Source: Apiospora phragmitis (taxonomy: Eukaryota; Ascomycota; Sordariomycetes; Amphisphaeriales; Apiosporaceae). From it: a stretch of 64,000 nucleotides of DNA. Shown here in pieces: positions 33,206 through 44,793 of this stretch. Made by a program: the position numbers and the translations under genes. The first letter of the stretch is position 1. The number at the start of each line of letters is the position of its first letter. Under the pieces are notes generated by a model, which ran no database searches, was not told where the DNA came from, and saw nothing but the letters and a program-made list of their open reading frames with translations. The stretch covers positions 1,550,001 to 1,614,000 of the forward strand of contig JAQQWL010000007.1 of the NCBI GenBank assembly GCA_038363925.1, given 5' to 3'.

Positions 33206-33964
33206 TCAGCTACTAGCTTCTCTAGCTGCCTCGTCTTTATAACTCACACAGCCTCCATAGAGAACCTCATTCGCGCCTGCCAGTGGCACGTCCATGACCG
33301 CATCAGTTCCCCTATTCCATATGCGGTGCCAGTCGAGGTCCCTGGCCGGCATTTGATGACGTTTGCTAGCACCCTTCTCATCAGCAGGGCCGGCTCCTCT
33401 CCCTTGGCCCCTAATGCGGCCCTTGGAGTCGATGGTGGCGACGTTGGCCGCGTCGTCGACAATGGTCTCGAGGTCCGTCAGGGGTAGCGTCAGGTACTCG
33501 ACATTGTAGGCGGCCAGGGCGACGTAGATGTAGACGATGAGCATGACGAGGAAGGCGGGGATGGCCAGCGCCCACCAGCGGTTCGGGTAATAGTAGATGC
33601 CCATGGCGTGCAGGAACGCGGACGGCAGGTACGCCCACAGCAGGTACACGAGGAACGTCAGCGTGCTGAACAGGTACAGCACGAAGCCGTAGTACTCGTA
33701 CGTCGGCACCTGCGGCGCCGCCCGCGGCACCGGCTCCAGCTCGTCGTCGGACGCGTCGGGCGTCGTCGGCCGCGAGGGGCGCAGCAGGGACGTCAGCGAG
33801 GGCGAGGGCGGCAGCGGCGTCGGCGGCCGCCCGTAGAACGGCGGTGCGAAGTAGTTGGACGAGATGGGCGGCAGCGGCTGCGCGTCTTCTTCGTCCGATG
33901 AAGCTTCTTCCGAGGACGTCTCCGGGAAGTCGAGCGCGGGGTCTTCGTCGGAGAAGTCGGACAT
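33206..33964 (-). CDS. PIG-P subunit of the GPI-N-acetylglucosaminyltransferase complex
   Basis: A single exon of 252 residues. The N-terminal 85 residues are acidic and Pro/Ser-rich, probably disordered. The PIG-P domain follows: YEYYGFVLYLFSTLTFLVYL (TM1, about 91-113), a short loop with GIYYYPNRW, WWALAIPAFLVMLIVYIYVA (TM2, about 130-153), then LPLTDLETIVDDAAN. This pattern is specific for PIG-P (Gpi19 in yeast), a small ER-membrane subunit of the enzyme that starts GPI-anchor synthesis by adding GlcNAc to phosphatidylinositol. A Lys/Arg-rich C-terminus faces the cytosol. The coding strand is very GC-rich in 33440-33960, and this creates several open frames on other strands that I discarded. 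Head-to-head with arp4. Confidence 0.93.
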   Translation of the reverse strand: MSDFSDEDPALDFPETSSEEASSDEEDAQPLPPISSNYFAPPFYGRPPTPLPPSPSLTSLLRPSRPTTPDASDDELEPVPRAAPQVPTYEYYGFVLYLFSTLTFLVYLLWAYLPSAFLHAMGIYYYPNRWWALAIPAFLVMLIVYIYVALAAYNVEYLTLPLTDLETIVDDAANVATIDSKGRIRGQGRGAGPADEKGASKRHQMPARDLDWHRIWNRGTDAVMDVPLAGANEVLYGGCVSYKDEAAREASS

Positions 33965-34549
33965 GGCGGGCGAGTTGCAGTGGTAAGTTTTTATATGGCT
34001 TGCCGTTCGATGCAGAGAAGTAGATGTAGACCACGAACTGCCTCAGGTGGTTGTTCGATATGAGGCGAGTCTTCTCGGTTGGAGGTGCAATTCAGGGAAC
34101 TAGGCCTCAGCTTGGCTGAACCATCATAATCAGGATCTGGCTCCTTTATGTTCTTCAAAAGTGCCGGGAGCTGAGCTGGCTTTATTTAGATTCAGATCTC
34201 GTACATAATTCATGGTCGCATAGAAGCTCCCTCCAGTCCCTCGAATGCTCCCCCACCACCCACTACCCACTACAACTTTAGAACGCTGGGCGGTATCCGT
34301 ACCTGAACTACATAGAACTTGGAGCTGTCGGGTGCACGGGCCCTTCGATTTGCTGTTAAGCAGGTCGCAATTGCTAAGACCTGGTTAAGCTGCCTGCCAC
34401 TTCCAATTCGACGCACCAGCCACGCGACGCGATCCAACTCGAAGCTATTGCGATTCTCAACTCCGTACCGCATTTTTGCTCATGCAGTAATTACCAAACA
34501 CATATCGAGGCAGCGGGATCATTAGAATAAGTTTCAACATATCGCCACC
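33965..34549. promoter_or_regulatory. Divergent intergenic region, PIG-P / arp4
   Basis: A 585-bp stretch between divergent starts that must hold both promoters. Poly-pyrimidine stretches such as CCCACCACCCACTACCCAC near 34250-34270 are present. No specific element recognised. Confidence 0.45.
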
Positions 34550-36050
34550 ATGGCTCAACCCCTCACTACGGCATCAGTGCCGACTGATATCTACGGCGGA
34601 GGTATGTTGTCAGAGGAACAGCCTCGATTCTTAACTTGGTGTAGAGGTCGGTGCTGATCACCAAGAACAGACGAAGTATCGGCCCTTGTTCTCGATGCAG
34701 GATATTGCCAAACGCGCGCCGGCTTCGCGGGCGAAGATGTGCCCAAGTCCGTGCTCCCTTCCTTCTACGGCGCCATCAAGGATACCAGTGCCGCTTCGGG
34801 CTCGCGCAATGTCTTCGGCGAGGATTTTATATACGCTCGCCCCGATTTCGAGGTCAAGAACTACATGTCAAGGACCGAGTCGGTCGTGGAAGACTGGGAC
34901 ACAGCTGTGCAGGTGTGGGAGTCCATGCTCTTGGAACGCTTGCAACCCGAACGCCGCCAGACGCAGCCCTCTAAGAACGGCCTGAACGATGGCGCAGACG
35001 GCGAAGGCGATGTGTCCATGGAGGATGCCGCTACATCTGCCGAGAACGCTGAGAACGCCGAGAAGCCTCTCGCCGAGAGTCCGTTACTCATGACCGAAGC
35101 GCCTTGGAACCAGGGCAAGGCCCGGGAGAAGGCTATCGAAATCGCCATGGAGAACTGGGGCTGCCCTGCCTTCTGGCTGTCGCGAACGCCAGTCTGCGCA
35201 GCATTCGCTGCTGGCAAGGCTAGCGCGTTAGTGGTGGATGTAGGAGGCGCAAACACGAGCGTAACTGCTGTGCATGACGGCATGATCCTGAAGCGATCTA
35301 TTCAGAAGTCGCATGTCGGCGGTCTCTGGCTCTCTAGTCAGATTCGTTCCATGTTCGACAGCAGCGATCCCAAGATCGAGGTCAGACCCAGCTACATAAT
35401 TGAAAGCAAGGTCCCAGTCGATGCCGGCGCTCCTAGCCAAGCCATCCTCCGCAAACTCAACTACGACCTCCATCCTCGTACCGTGCCTACGAGGATGAGC
35501 GTCTTCTTACCGAATACAAGGAATCTGTGGTGGAGGTGTGGCGTGGCCCTGGCCGCTACTCGAATCCCGGAAACGAAGATCTTGTCAAGACGCAACCCGG
35601 TCGTATTTTCGAGATGCCCGATGGCTCCAACCAAATGTGGCGTGAGCAGCGCTTCCGCGTCTCTGAGGGTATGTGGGATGAGACCGCCCAACTGCCTACT
35701 GCCTCAGAGGAAGAGCGCATCACAAAGGCTCAGACGGTCCCCGAGCTCATCCGTGCCTGCCTTAACGCTGTGGACGTGGACTTGCGGCCCAACCTGCTCG
35801 GCAACATCGTCGTTACAGGCGGCACAAGTCTGCTGAACGGATTCAACGACCGCCTGAACAACGAGCTGATGGGCATGTACCCGGGTATGCGCGTCAAGCT
35901 GCACGCGGCTGGTCTGACTACGGAACGACGGTTCGGATCGTGGATTGGCGGTTCTATCCTGGCGAGCTTGGGTACATTCCACCAAATGTGGATCTCGAAG
36001 AGGAGTACGACGAGAATGGTGCCGGCATTGTCGAGAAACGCTGCAAGTAA
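34550..36050 (+). CDS. arp4: Actin-related protein Arp4 (two apparent frameshifts)
   Basis: Exons 34550-34601 and 34671-36050. The actin fold is plain: [26 protein letters not shown] at the start, [19 protein letters not shown] (phosphate 2), [14 protein letters not shown] and [19 protein letters not shown]. The long acidic insert and the TFHQMWISK end point to Arp4 (BAF53 type), a shared subunit of NuA4, INO80 and SWR1 chromatin complexes in the nucleus. The frame is lost at 35474-35476: one added base gives [20 protein letters not shown]. It is lost again near 35998-36000: one added A gives [18 protein letters not shown], stopping at 36048-36050. With both the protein has 477 residues. Read literally, the first frame runs to 35836 and another frame reaches 36117 with an unlike tail. 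Confidence 0.92.
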
Positions 36051-36515
36051 GGGTTTCTTGAAGAGCTGGCGGCTGAGAATAGATGGAGCATGGACCCCGA
36101 AAAAGAAAAGTCGTTGAGCTTCTTTAATCTCCATTTGATACAGTGAGATTCGTTTTCTGGAGGTACCGGCGTTTGGAGTAACGGGCTTGAGGTGTAGGAG
36201 TATTCCTAGATTAGGAGCAGTCTTCTTAGTCTAAAGTAGAAGGCTATATAGGTTTCTACTGTATCAGATCCCCAAACTGTTCTAGAAATAGAAAAAACAT
36301 CAGGGGTAGTCTATGAAATCGCAACCACTCTCTTTCTTGGTTCGCATCTGAATGGTCTGTCTATATGTTGGGGAAACCTTCAGTGCCAAATCAGCATTCT
36401 TTCGCCACTCGACATTGTCTCTAACAACGCAGAATGGCGATAGCAGGGCTAATAGGGATTTAGGAGCGAACCGGATGCTCGATCGCATCTCAGCCAGAGG
36501 CTAAAGCACAGCACA
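36051..36515. other. Gene-free convergent 3' region
   Basis: About 465 bp between the arp4 stop and the D-serine dehydratase-like stop. A/T-rich, as for 3' UTRs. Nothing else seen. Confidence 0.6.
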
Positions 36516-38258
36516 TCACCATCCACTCCAACGCGGCCAAACGTCAACAATCTCGTCCTCGCGGCCCCTATTGCGACTGTCCACGATGAGGTACCAGCCA
36601 TGCTGAGCACCCGTGATACAGGCATGGTTTGGCCACACCCGCAACCGTTGGCCGACATACAGGGGTGCGCGCTTCTGCTCTTCAGGCGAGCCGGCCCACG
36701 TCAATATGCCATGTTCCTGCGTGACGCGGCCGACCTCCCAGCCCTCGTGCTCCGCGGGGAAGCCCGGCCCGGGCACGGGCTGCCCGCCGCAGTTCCAGGG
36801 GCTCACGAGGCCCCAGGCGCTGTAGTGCTGCCCGGGCGGCGACCCCTTGTCCTTGCAGGGCTCGCGCGCCAGGGCCAGGGTGCCGCCGTTGATGAGGGCC
36901 TCGGCCGTGCCGCCGTTGGCGCTGTTGCGCTGCGGGTACAGCGAGACGACCTCGACGAGGACGGTGAGCGCCAGGGCAGCCGAGTTGAGGTAGTCCGAGG
37001 AGCGCGCGTGCGAGGCGAGCTGCTGCATGTCCAGGGTCGTGTAGACGCCGGCGTGCGCCTCGAGCGTCAGGTTCTCGGTCTTGAGCGTGGCGATCAGGTC
37101 CGACATCTTGTTGACCAGCGCTTCCGAAGGTGTCGACGGGTTGCCGCGCGCCGGGGCGGGCTCGCTGAATCCCGGGGTTGGAGTGACGTCACCTGCGGCG
37201 AGGCACCGACGGCGATGATCAGGGGTGGTCGGGCCGTTCTTTGCGAACCACCTGGGCTGCGCGGTAGACGGCGCCGAACTCGGTCCCTCAGGTATTCGAG
37301 CGCCTTCCAGTCCGAACGAGTCTCGTAGGACTGGCTAGTATGCGCATACACGCCCAGAAACTCGCAAGATCCCACCGCTTCAGAGACGAGAAGCTTGTCG
37401 ATCAGGCTGTTGCATTCGGGGGTGTCCGGGACCACACCGGCCCGGTCGCTCCCGCAGTTGACTTTCAAGAACACCAAGGGCGGGTTCCCGGATTTGCTGG
37501 CCAGGGCGGTCAGGTGCTTGATCTGGTCAGGATGGTCAACCATTACCGAAAGGCCGCCGGGCCCGAGCTGGGCTGATATAGGGGCCAGGCGGTCGACACA
37601 TGTCGAGTATATCGGGAATGCGAATAGTAGCTATACACACATGTTAGAAACCTGGGGGTACTACTTGAGCAGTATTGAAGGCGTCGTTGCCATCTTTCTC
37701 ACATTGACTTTGCGGCTGCTTTCCTGGTATTCTTTCAAGAGCGGTACGATATTCTCGGCCTCAGTTAATGTCGATACGGCCAAGTTGACAGGGGTACTGC
37801 TCTTGTCTCCGACTTGAAGCCGTGTAAGTTCAGTTGTCTGTACCTCTGCATTAGCTCATTGGCCTAGAACTCAAAAGGGTCGAGAAGAAGAAAAGCCAAT
37901 CCATTCTTTACCCAAAACGACACAGGCAGCTGAACTCCAAGCCAGCTTGGGGTTAGCTACAGGATGCCTTGAAGCTATACGCCTGTAGTGCATCACGATC
38001 TCCCATCGTATATGCTGCTCTCTCTTTCTCATAAAGCCGCTTCCTAAAAGGTTTGTAAAACGTATGTACAAAATATTGAGTACTTACTTTATGAGTCTTG
38101 ATATGAGCACGCCAGTTGAGGTTCAGCCTCTGCGCTGCACCTAGCATCAAGTTGCAATTGGCCTCGACTTTGGCCAGGTCAAGGACCAGGGCCGGGGTGG
38201 GGACGTTATACAGGCTCTTGCCCACATATTGCGCCTTTAACAAGTCCATTCCAGCCAT
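36516..38258 (-). CDS. D-serine dehydratase-like PLP enzyme (alanine-racemase fold), three apparent frameshifts
   Basis: Exons 38258-38088, 37837-37703 and 37630-36516. The start MAGMDLLKAQYVGKSLYNVPTP leads to TPALVLDLAKVEANC and AHIKTHK, where the second or first Lys is the PLP-binding position of this family. Then come LRLGPGGLSVMVDHP-type sequence and VFLKVNCGSDRAGV. The C-terminal domain ends with VWPNHACITGAQHGWYLIVD, whose His and Cys bind zinc in D-serine dehydratases of the Dsd1 type. Between 37284 and 37180 the frame is broken three times: removing one C (complement of 37282-37283) and adding one C (37222-37225) opens EFGAVYRAAQVVRKERPDHP between two in-frame parts, and one base must be added at 37183-37190. 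Corrected length 473 residues. The family removes ammonia from D-serine, or cleaves D-threonine, so substrate is approximate. Confidence 0.87.
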
Positions 38259-39728
38259 TGTGAGTGTGAGAGTGTGTGTGCACGCACGCTCTGGCGCAAC
38301 GTCAAGGTCAATGGGAACAGGAACGATCAAAGAATTGCTTGGTAAAGGTCGCAAGAGGATAGGTATCTGCCAGAAAAGAAACAAGGGGAGTGAGTTAGAC
38401 TGCGATAGCGGCGGTTGCTGGTTACATGTTGGTACTTTGCCTACTTTTATTACCTAGTCTCGCGGGCGGGCCTAGGTATTGTTCTAAATACACTTGTCTG
38501 CTGGCTGTGAGGTCTGGCACGGCTGGGTCTGACTCCACTCTCCTCCATGGTGATCTAGAGTTGGATTCACTCAAGTGTGCGATATTCTGTTGATACCTGA
38601 GGTCATGTATGCCACGGGCAGGTATGCCTGTACGTGTACATACATACATCAATGCAAGCATACAGGTCCCATGTCGTGACAGGTTCCACCTCAAGCCTAT
38701 AGCCATGCATGTATTAACTAACCCCCTCGCTATGTGGAAGCACTCATGGGTCACAGATAGGAAACCATTTTTGTCAAGTGGTTGCTTTTAATATCAACCA
38801 ACTTGATAGATAGACTAGTGGTAGACTTGAGATAATATTCCCTTGATTGTCTTCTACCACTGATAGTCAGATCTTGTTTTTGGGAGCAGGTATTTCAGGT
38901 TATTACCGTCCATCGTCTTTTACTCTTGGTAGGACTCGAGGCAAGTTAGATGGGCCGAGGTAAGTGGGAGAAACTGAACAGCTTTATCAACCTACCTAAG
39001 TACCTCCTTCCTACATGGGTTACCTAACCAAGACAATCAACAATTAGCGAGTCAGTCAGATTGATGCATTCAATGTTTCTAGCAAACAATTGCGGACACC
39101 CAGACAATCAGATAATCAATCTACCTTACCTTTCCGCACCTCGCTTCGCTACACTTTCAATTCACATTTCATAGGCCACCTCAGCAACCACACTTCGTGC
39201 TGTTTCTTTTGCTACCAAATGATGCCAAGGTCTCAATCTTGCTTCCTTCGTTGCAGATACAGGCGCTTAGTGCAAGGCATTCGCCTACCATTGAACGTAC
39301 TGATGCTTCACGGTGTGCTCATCCACAGTCGCTACCTAGCCACATCTTCCACAGCCACATGCCGTCAGTTCCCGGTGCTGTGTTCCCCAGATCAGTGGGT
39401 CGGTGGCTAGTGCCGAAACGCGCTGCCTAGCGCTGTCAACTCCACTACAGTCTTGGCAACACTTCTGTCACCTCTCCAACATTCTATCAGCATTCATCGG
39501 TTTACGCTTTCACGCTGTGCCTAGCAACCATCTTTCGATTCTTGTTGCGTGCGCTACTACCGAACCGTCGCATCATCCCGAAAACATCAGCTTCCCAGAC
39601 AGCGGCACGAACGTCTACATTTTTCCCGGAATGAAATAATTATTCGACCTGTCCGAGGTCACGCGCGCGTGGTTCCAGACTTTCTAGGAGGGCTACGACT
39701 GTGAAGAGAGAGAGAGAAAACCGACACC
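38259..39728. other. Gene-free divergent region, dehydratase-like gene / taf1
   Basis: About 1.5 kb between two divergent starts. It contains TACCTAAGTACCTCCTTCCTACATGGGTTACCTAACC-like words near 38990-39030 and a long pyrimidine-rich leader before taf1. A short CATACATACAT run lies at about 38641-38652. No gene recognised. Confidence 0.5.
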
Positions 39729-42700
39729 ATGTCCGACGAACTCGACATGCTGGCTGCTGACGGCTTTGCCGGCGCTGAAGACGTGGAAATGGCGAACGAC
39801 TTCAGCGAACTCAACAGCCAACCTGTCAAGGCCGAAGCACGAGATTCCCCCGAATTCGACACCATCGACTGGTCAAACCAGGCCGTCGAAGATGACAAGG
39901 CAATCGAGACGATGTTGGCCGGAGTCAGCGGTGGACAAGGCGCAAAACTTAATCTCGAGGGCTTTGGCGAGAAGAAACTCGACCAAACCGACAAGGCTGA
40001 CGATGCCATCGATTACGAGGACATCAGCGATGATGACATTGCTTCGGAGGATGGCGCTCGCAAAGACCTTGACACCAGCATGTCTCAGATTCCTAACTTG
40101 ACCGAGGATAGTGGTACTAGCCATGACCAGGACGGATTCGATGACCTGTTTGGTGATGGCGACGATAATTTGATTCCTTCCTCGCCGCCAACCACCGAAC
40201 CTCCAACTCAGCCTACCCAGGAAGACGAACGCGACATCAAGGGTGAACCTGATGGCGAAGCCAATCGGTCTTCTGTACCTGCGGCGCCGAGTGCAGCTCC
40301 GGTCGATGCCAATGTCACCGACGATGACTGGAATAATATGTCTTTCGAGGAGCGGATGCGCCTCAACTTCCCCCAACAAGGCGAAAGCAGTGTTAGCGCT
40401 TGGGTCAATGAGCAGTCGAACCGCCAGGACCATTCTGCCATTCCAATCCCACCTCAAAATGTCGAGGAACTGCTCGAACAGAAGTTTCCCAGCTTCGCAC
40501 CCCACAAAATCCTATACTTTAGGGAGCTCTTCCAGGAATGGCCCGCCGAGTTTAGTTATAAAGAGCCTGTTAAGAGCCCGCCTGCTCTGGTTCCTACTAA
40601 GCTGGAACTCGAACTTGAGGGCGACTCTGCTAAGTTGTTCCGTCTCTCTGACAGTACTATTGCGGCAACGCAGAAACGGCCACAGCAGCAGTACGGTGAG
40701 GAAAGCGAATGGAGTCGTTTCATGGGCTCCGTCGCTATGGACATGGAAGAGCCAGAATCGGATTCGGAAGATGAAAACGAGCCTGTTGGAGGTTTCACAT
40801 TGGCCGAGTTTGAAACAGTTTGCGCCGACTGGGATAATGTTCACGATCCGACGGCAGTGCTAGATAGGGCAAATGGCCTCGTCACGCCACCGCACAACGA
40901 GGATGAAGAGATGGATGATTGGGATCGTGAGTTCCTGCAGCCGGACCGTCAGCAGACCAAGAAAAAGCGCAAGATCGAGATCGGTCTGCCAGACATCTCA
41001 TCATTCGATACGTCGGGTATCGAAAACTTTGCCGAGGCTACCAAACGTTTCGGCCAGCGAGTTCGACTTGATCTCAACGATCCTTACTTGCTCATAGAGG
41101 ATCTACAGTCTGACCGCCCCAAGAAGCGCCCAAGGATTGAGGAGAAAACGACGCGTATGGCGAACGGGCAACTTGGCAGGGATGTCAAGGCTCGCTTCAA
41201 CATCTCCAATGATGATGCCTACAATGCACTTAAGGCTAATAACAAGAGCAAGGTCAGAGCTACACTTGGAAATCTTGCGGTAGAGCACAGTTTGCCAGCT
41301 CTCAAATTGACGTTCCCATTCTATCGAACGAAGCTTGAGGGCAACTTCTGGGAGCACCACCGGAAGAAATTCGATCTGGAAAAGCTTGTGCGGAGTGCTA
41401 TCACATTCAAGAAACACTCCAGAACAAAGCGGAAAGAGCTCAAGAACAGGAGCGTACAGGACATCTTCAAGACTAGCAAAGATCTGAGTCTCAATGATAA
41501 TTCGTCAGCCGTGCTATTCGAATACTCAGAGCAAGCACCAGTCATGCTGTCCAACTTTGGCATGGGAAGTCGAGTAATCAACTATCATCGCCGCAAAGAT
41601 GACAAGGAGGAAGACAGCAAGACAGTCAAGGCTGACATTGGCGAACCGCACATACTAATGCCTGAAGATAAGTCACCGTTCTCGATCTTTGGCAAAGTCG
41701 AGCCTGGCGAGACCGTCCCAACGCTTCACAATGAAATGTATCGAGCTCCCATCTTCAAGCATGAGCCGAGACGAAATGACTTCCTTCTCGGCTTCAGCAC
41801 AAACGTTCATGACGGTCCACGATTTTACTTGAAGGCCATTGATCACATCTATGTCGTGGGCCAGACATTCCCTTCAGTCGAGGTTCCTGGTCCCCATGCC
41901 CGCAAGGTCACTAGCACTGCCAAGAACCGACTGAAGATGATATCCTATCGCATGATGAGGAAACGGCCAACCCAGGACGTCGACATTCATGAAATCACAC
42001 CTCATGTGTTTGACAAGTTCGATCCGCAGAATAGGTGCGTTAACGTTAACGATCATATCTACAATTACCCCGTCCCCCAAACAAACGAGGGTCAGATATC
42101 TCTCAAAGAATCGACCATTTCTACAGTTTTACAGAACAGAAAGCAAACAAGTACGAACTAACACAACGTAGACAAAAAATGAAGGAGTTCCTAGCCTATG
42201 ATCGCGACTCCAAGACCTGGAAGCTGAAGGAAGGCGAGTCCTTGATGGATGAGAAAGACATCCGCGCTATGATCAAACCTGAAGACGTTTGCTTGATCGA
42301 GGCAATGCAAATCGGACAGATGCAATTGCAAGCAGCCGGGTACGACGTGAACAGAAAAAATGCTACCACCGCGGATGATGAAGAGGAAGGCGGGGCCGAA
42401 GAGCCTCTGGCAATCAAAATGGCTCCTTGGAAGCTCACGTCAAACTTCCTCGAAGCCAGTGCACAGAAGGCCATGGTGGCACTCCATGGTGAGGGTGACC
42501 CTACGGGTCATGGTCTCGGTTTCAGTTTCATCAAAACGTCCATGAAGGGAGGCTATATCAATGCTGTGCAAGGACCGCTTGCTACTAGCGCTGATGCCAT
42601 TGAGAAAGAGCGCAAAGCAAATGGCGGTCATTCTTACAACGTGAAGAAGCAGCACGACATGTACACCGCTGCCATCGGAGACATCTGGGAACGACAGAAG

Positions 42701-43753
42701 ACGACACTGTCGGATCCTACAACACACGAGGACGCGGATGTGTTGGACACTACAAACGAGGACGATCGATTTAACACTAGGAAATCTGACTACACACCAG
42801 CTGCTCATGTCGATGACGGACGCAGTCAGTTCTCACGCACCAGCACTGGCAGTCGACTACAAAGTAAACGCAAGTTGAAGATCAACCGTAAGGTGCGAGA
42901 CGAGGATGGCAATGAAGTGATGGAGACGGTCATTCTAGACAACCCAGCTGTCATCAGGAACTACATTAAACTGAGAAAAGAGACGGAAGAAACCTCTCGA
43001 GAGTATGCACTCGCTGCCCTTCTTGCCATGGACCACTGCTAACAATTATGAACAGTGTGTACAGTCTCAAAGCTACTGGCGATGCAGATGCCGATAGGGA
43101 ACGCATGAAATTGTAAGTTACCCTCCCATGTCCAATGATTGTGCCTTTGCCAACTAACTTAATGTAGGGTCGAGAAGGAGCTGTCGCGTCTGCTCAAAAA
43201 CCAAGATCGACGACAGGTGCGCGAGAAACAGGGCAAGGGCAAGAAGAAGAAGAATGCCGTGGCCGACCCCGATGCAGCATCCCCGGATCCGTCTGGTTCT
43301 ACCGATAAGACGGCAGGAGGCACGACCCGGAAATGCGCAAACTGCGGGCAGGTTGGACACATCAAGACCAATAAAAGGTTCGTCCATCGATGTGGTCCTC
43401 AGACCTCCCATGCTCCTCTCCCTGTACCTCCGATACCTGGGGGTTGTCCCACATGGGAGCTTATGTCTACGTCAAATGAGGCTGTTCTTTGGCTGCTCTC
43501 GTTTGCTCGGTTGCCAAGTGGCAGCTTCTAGTCGAAGCGTACTCATGTGGGGGAATTAATTTCCCCTCATTTCCTTGACTATATCTCAAGACCCTAGAGA
43601 TTTGCGGTCAGCAACATCGCTAACTCATGCCGACTAATAGCAAATGTCCTCTTACTCAACGGCACTATTACGAATCCCGATAGCGCCAATGACAGCGGAG
43701 GATTTGGTTCTTTCAGTGCCCCCGCGGCTGGAAGCTCAGCAGCCTCCCCCTAA
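39729..43753 (+). CDS. taf1: TFIID subunit TAF1 (one apparent frameshift near the 3' end)
   Basis: Exons 39729-42034, 42172-43002, 43056-43112, 43168-43377 and 43641-43753. The N-terminus is acidic and holds the TAND-like region. The central TAF1 (DUF3591) domain includes FPFYRTKLEGNFWEHHR, MLSNFGMGSRVINYHR, HNEMYRAPIFKHEPRRNDFLL and VFDKFDPQNRQKMKEFLAYD across the first intron. Next is LRPEDVCLIEAM-type sequence, WKLTSNFLEA and GHGLGFSFI. The C-terminus has the zinc knuckle CANCGQVGHIKTNKSKC. As in other fungi there is no bromodomain. TAF1 is the scaffold of TFIID that binds TBP and core promoters. In the last exon, removing one base at 43648-43653 gives KCPLLNGTITNPDSAN and a stop at 43751-43753 (1171 residues); read as written it stops at 43681-43683. 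Confidence 0.94.
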
Positions 43754-44773
43754 TGAATTGCCGCGCAGTTCCGCCGAGAAGGTGGCCAGGCGTGGCTATC
43801 CGATTCGAAGGGGAAGGAAGTTGGCTACGAATGCGCTACGAAACGTATATATCGCAAGGGCAGGTTTGCATAATTAGTTTGCCGCCGAGATCCACCTCAG
43901 ACTCGTCATCAGCGAACTCAAGAGTTCACAATGACCTATATTTAGGCTCCGGAAGGCCATCCGACCTGGACATCCAGTTGTTAGTCGCAGTCATACCAGA
44001 GCCAGCGAAAGGAGGAAGGTGGAAGGAGTTTGTATTTGGATTTGCATATGCAACTCGGTGTCTTTTTTCTCTTTTCCTCTACGTCTGGAGCATTCCATAT
44101 GCAGACTATGTTGCAAGGCCAGGCGTCGAGATTTCTTTCCATGCCCACAAGGCATATGACTGGGTGGTTGTTAGGAGGGATGAGGATCCAAATATGGAAG
44201 CGAGGGTACCTGCATGGGAAGGGGCAAGCATCAGAATTGGCGTTCAGGTTTATATTTTTCCACTTTGGCTTTTCTCACTGCATCGTGAGGCCCACGATGT
44301 AACACTCCCGCGATCACTTGCGACAAAGAGGGTTGAAGAAAAGCATCATTATAGGTCGCTGCCCAATGAGAGCAGGATCATTCTGCTACAGCACCATTAA
44401 TACATACAAGGCATTACGATAGTGCAGATATAGCTCATCGTATCGTTGAAGCATGATACCCAGAAGAATGCGAGCTGTTTGATGACTGGGTGATAAATAT
44501 GGCCGGATGTGGTCATCAGGGTCCTTGCAAGGATATGAGCGCCTAAAACACCTACATCCTATAACGCGTATGTTATGATTCCCCTGTGTGAATGAATATA
44601 GGTAGGTCTACTCTAACGAGATCACCAAGGTCTAGTCCAGTATCGACCCAGATGCGGTTGGATAGGAGGAACGAAACCCTGTTTGTTGCTGGTGTTGGTG
44701 GTGGTGTCCTGATAAGGTGGCTACTTATCTAACCAGACCTACATGTAGCCATGGTACCGGGAATAGATAGCAG

Positions 44774-44793
44774 GCATGCGTGCATGCGTGCAT
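44774..44793. repeat. Short GCATGCGT tandem repeat
   Basis: GCAT and GCGT alternate for 20 bp, giving two and a half 8-bp units that are largely self-complementary. Confidence 0.85.

Noticed and set aside
33411..34034. Alternative 207-codon frame over PIG-P
   Set aside because: Ala/Arg-rich shadow; the PIG-P frame has two clear membrane spans and conserved motifs.
43753..44400. Open frame of 215 codons on the plus strand after taf1
   Set aside because: It overlaps the last codons of taf1, has no recognisable domain or codon bias, and is best explained as 3' UTR.
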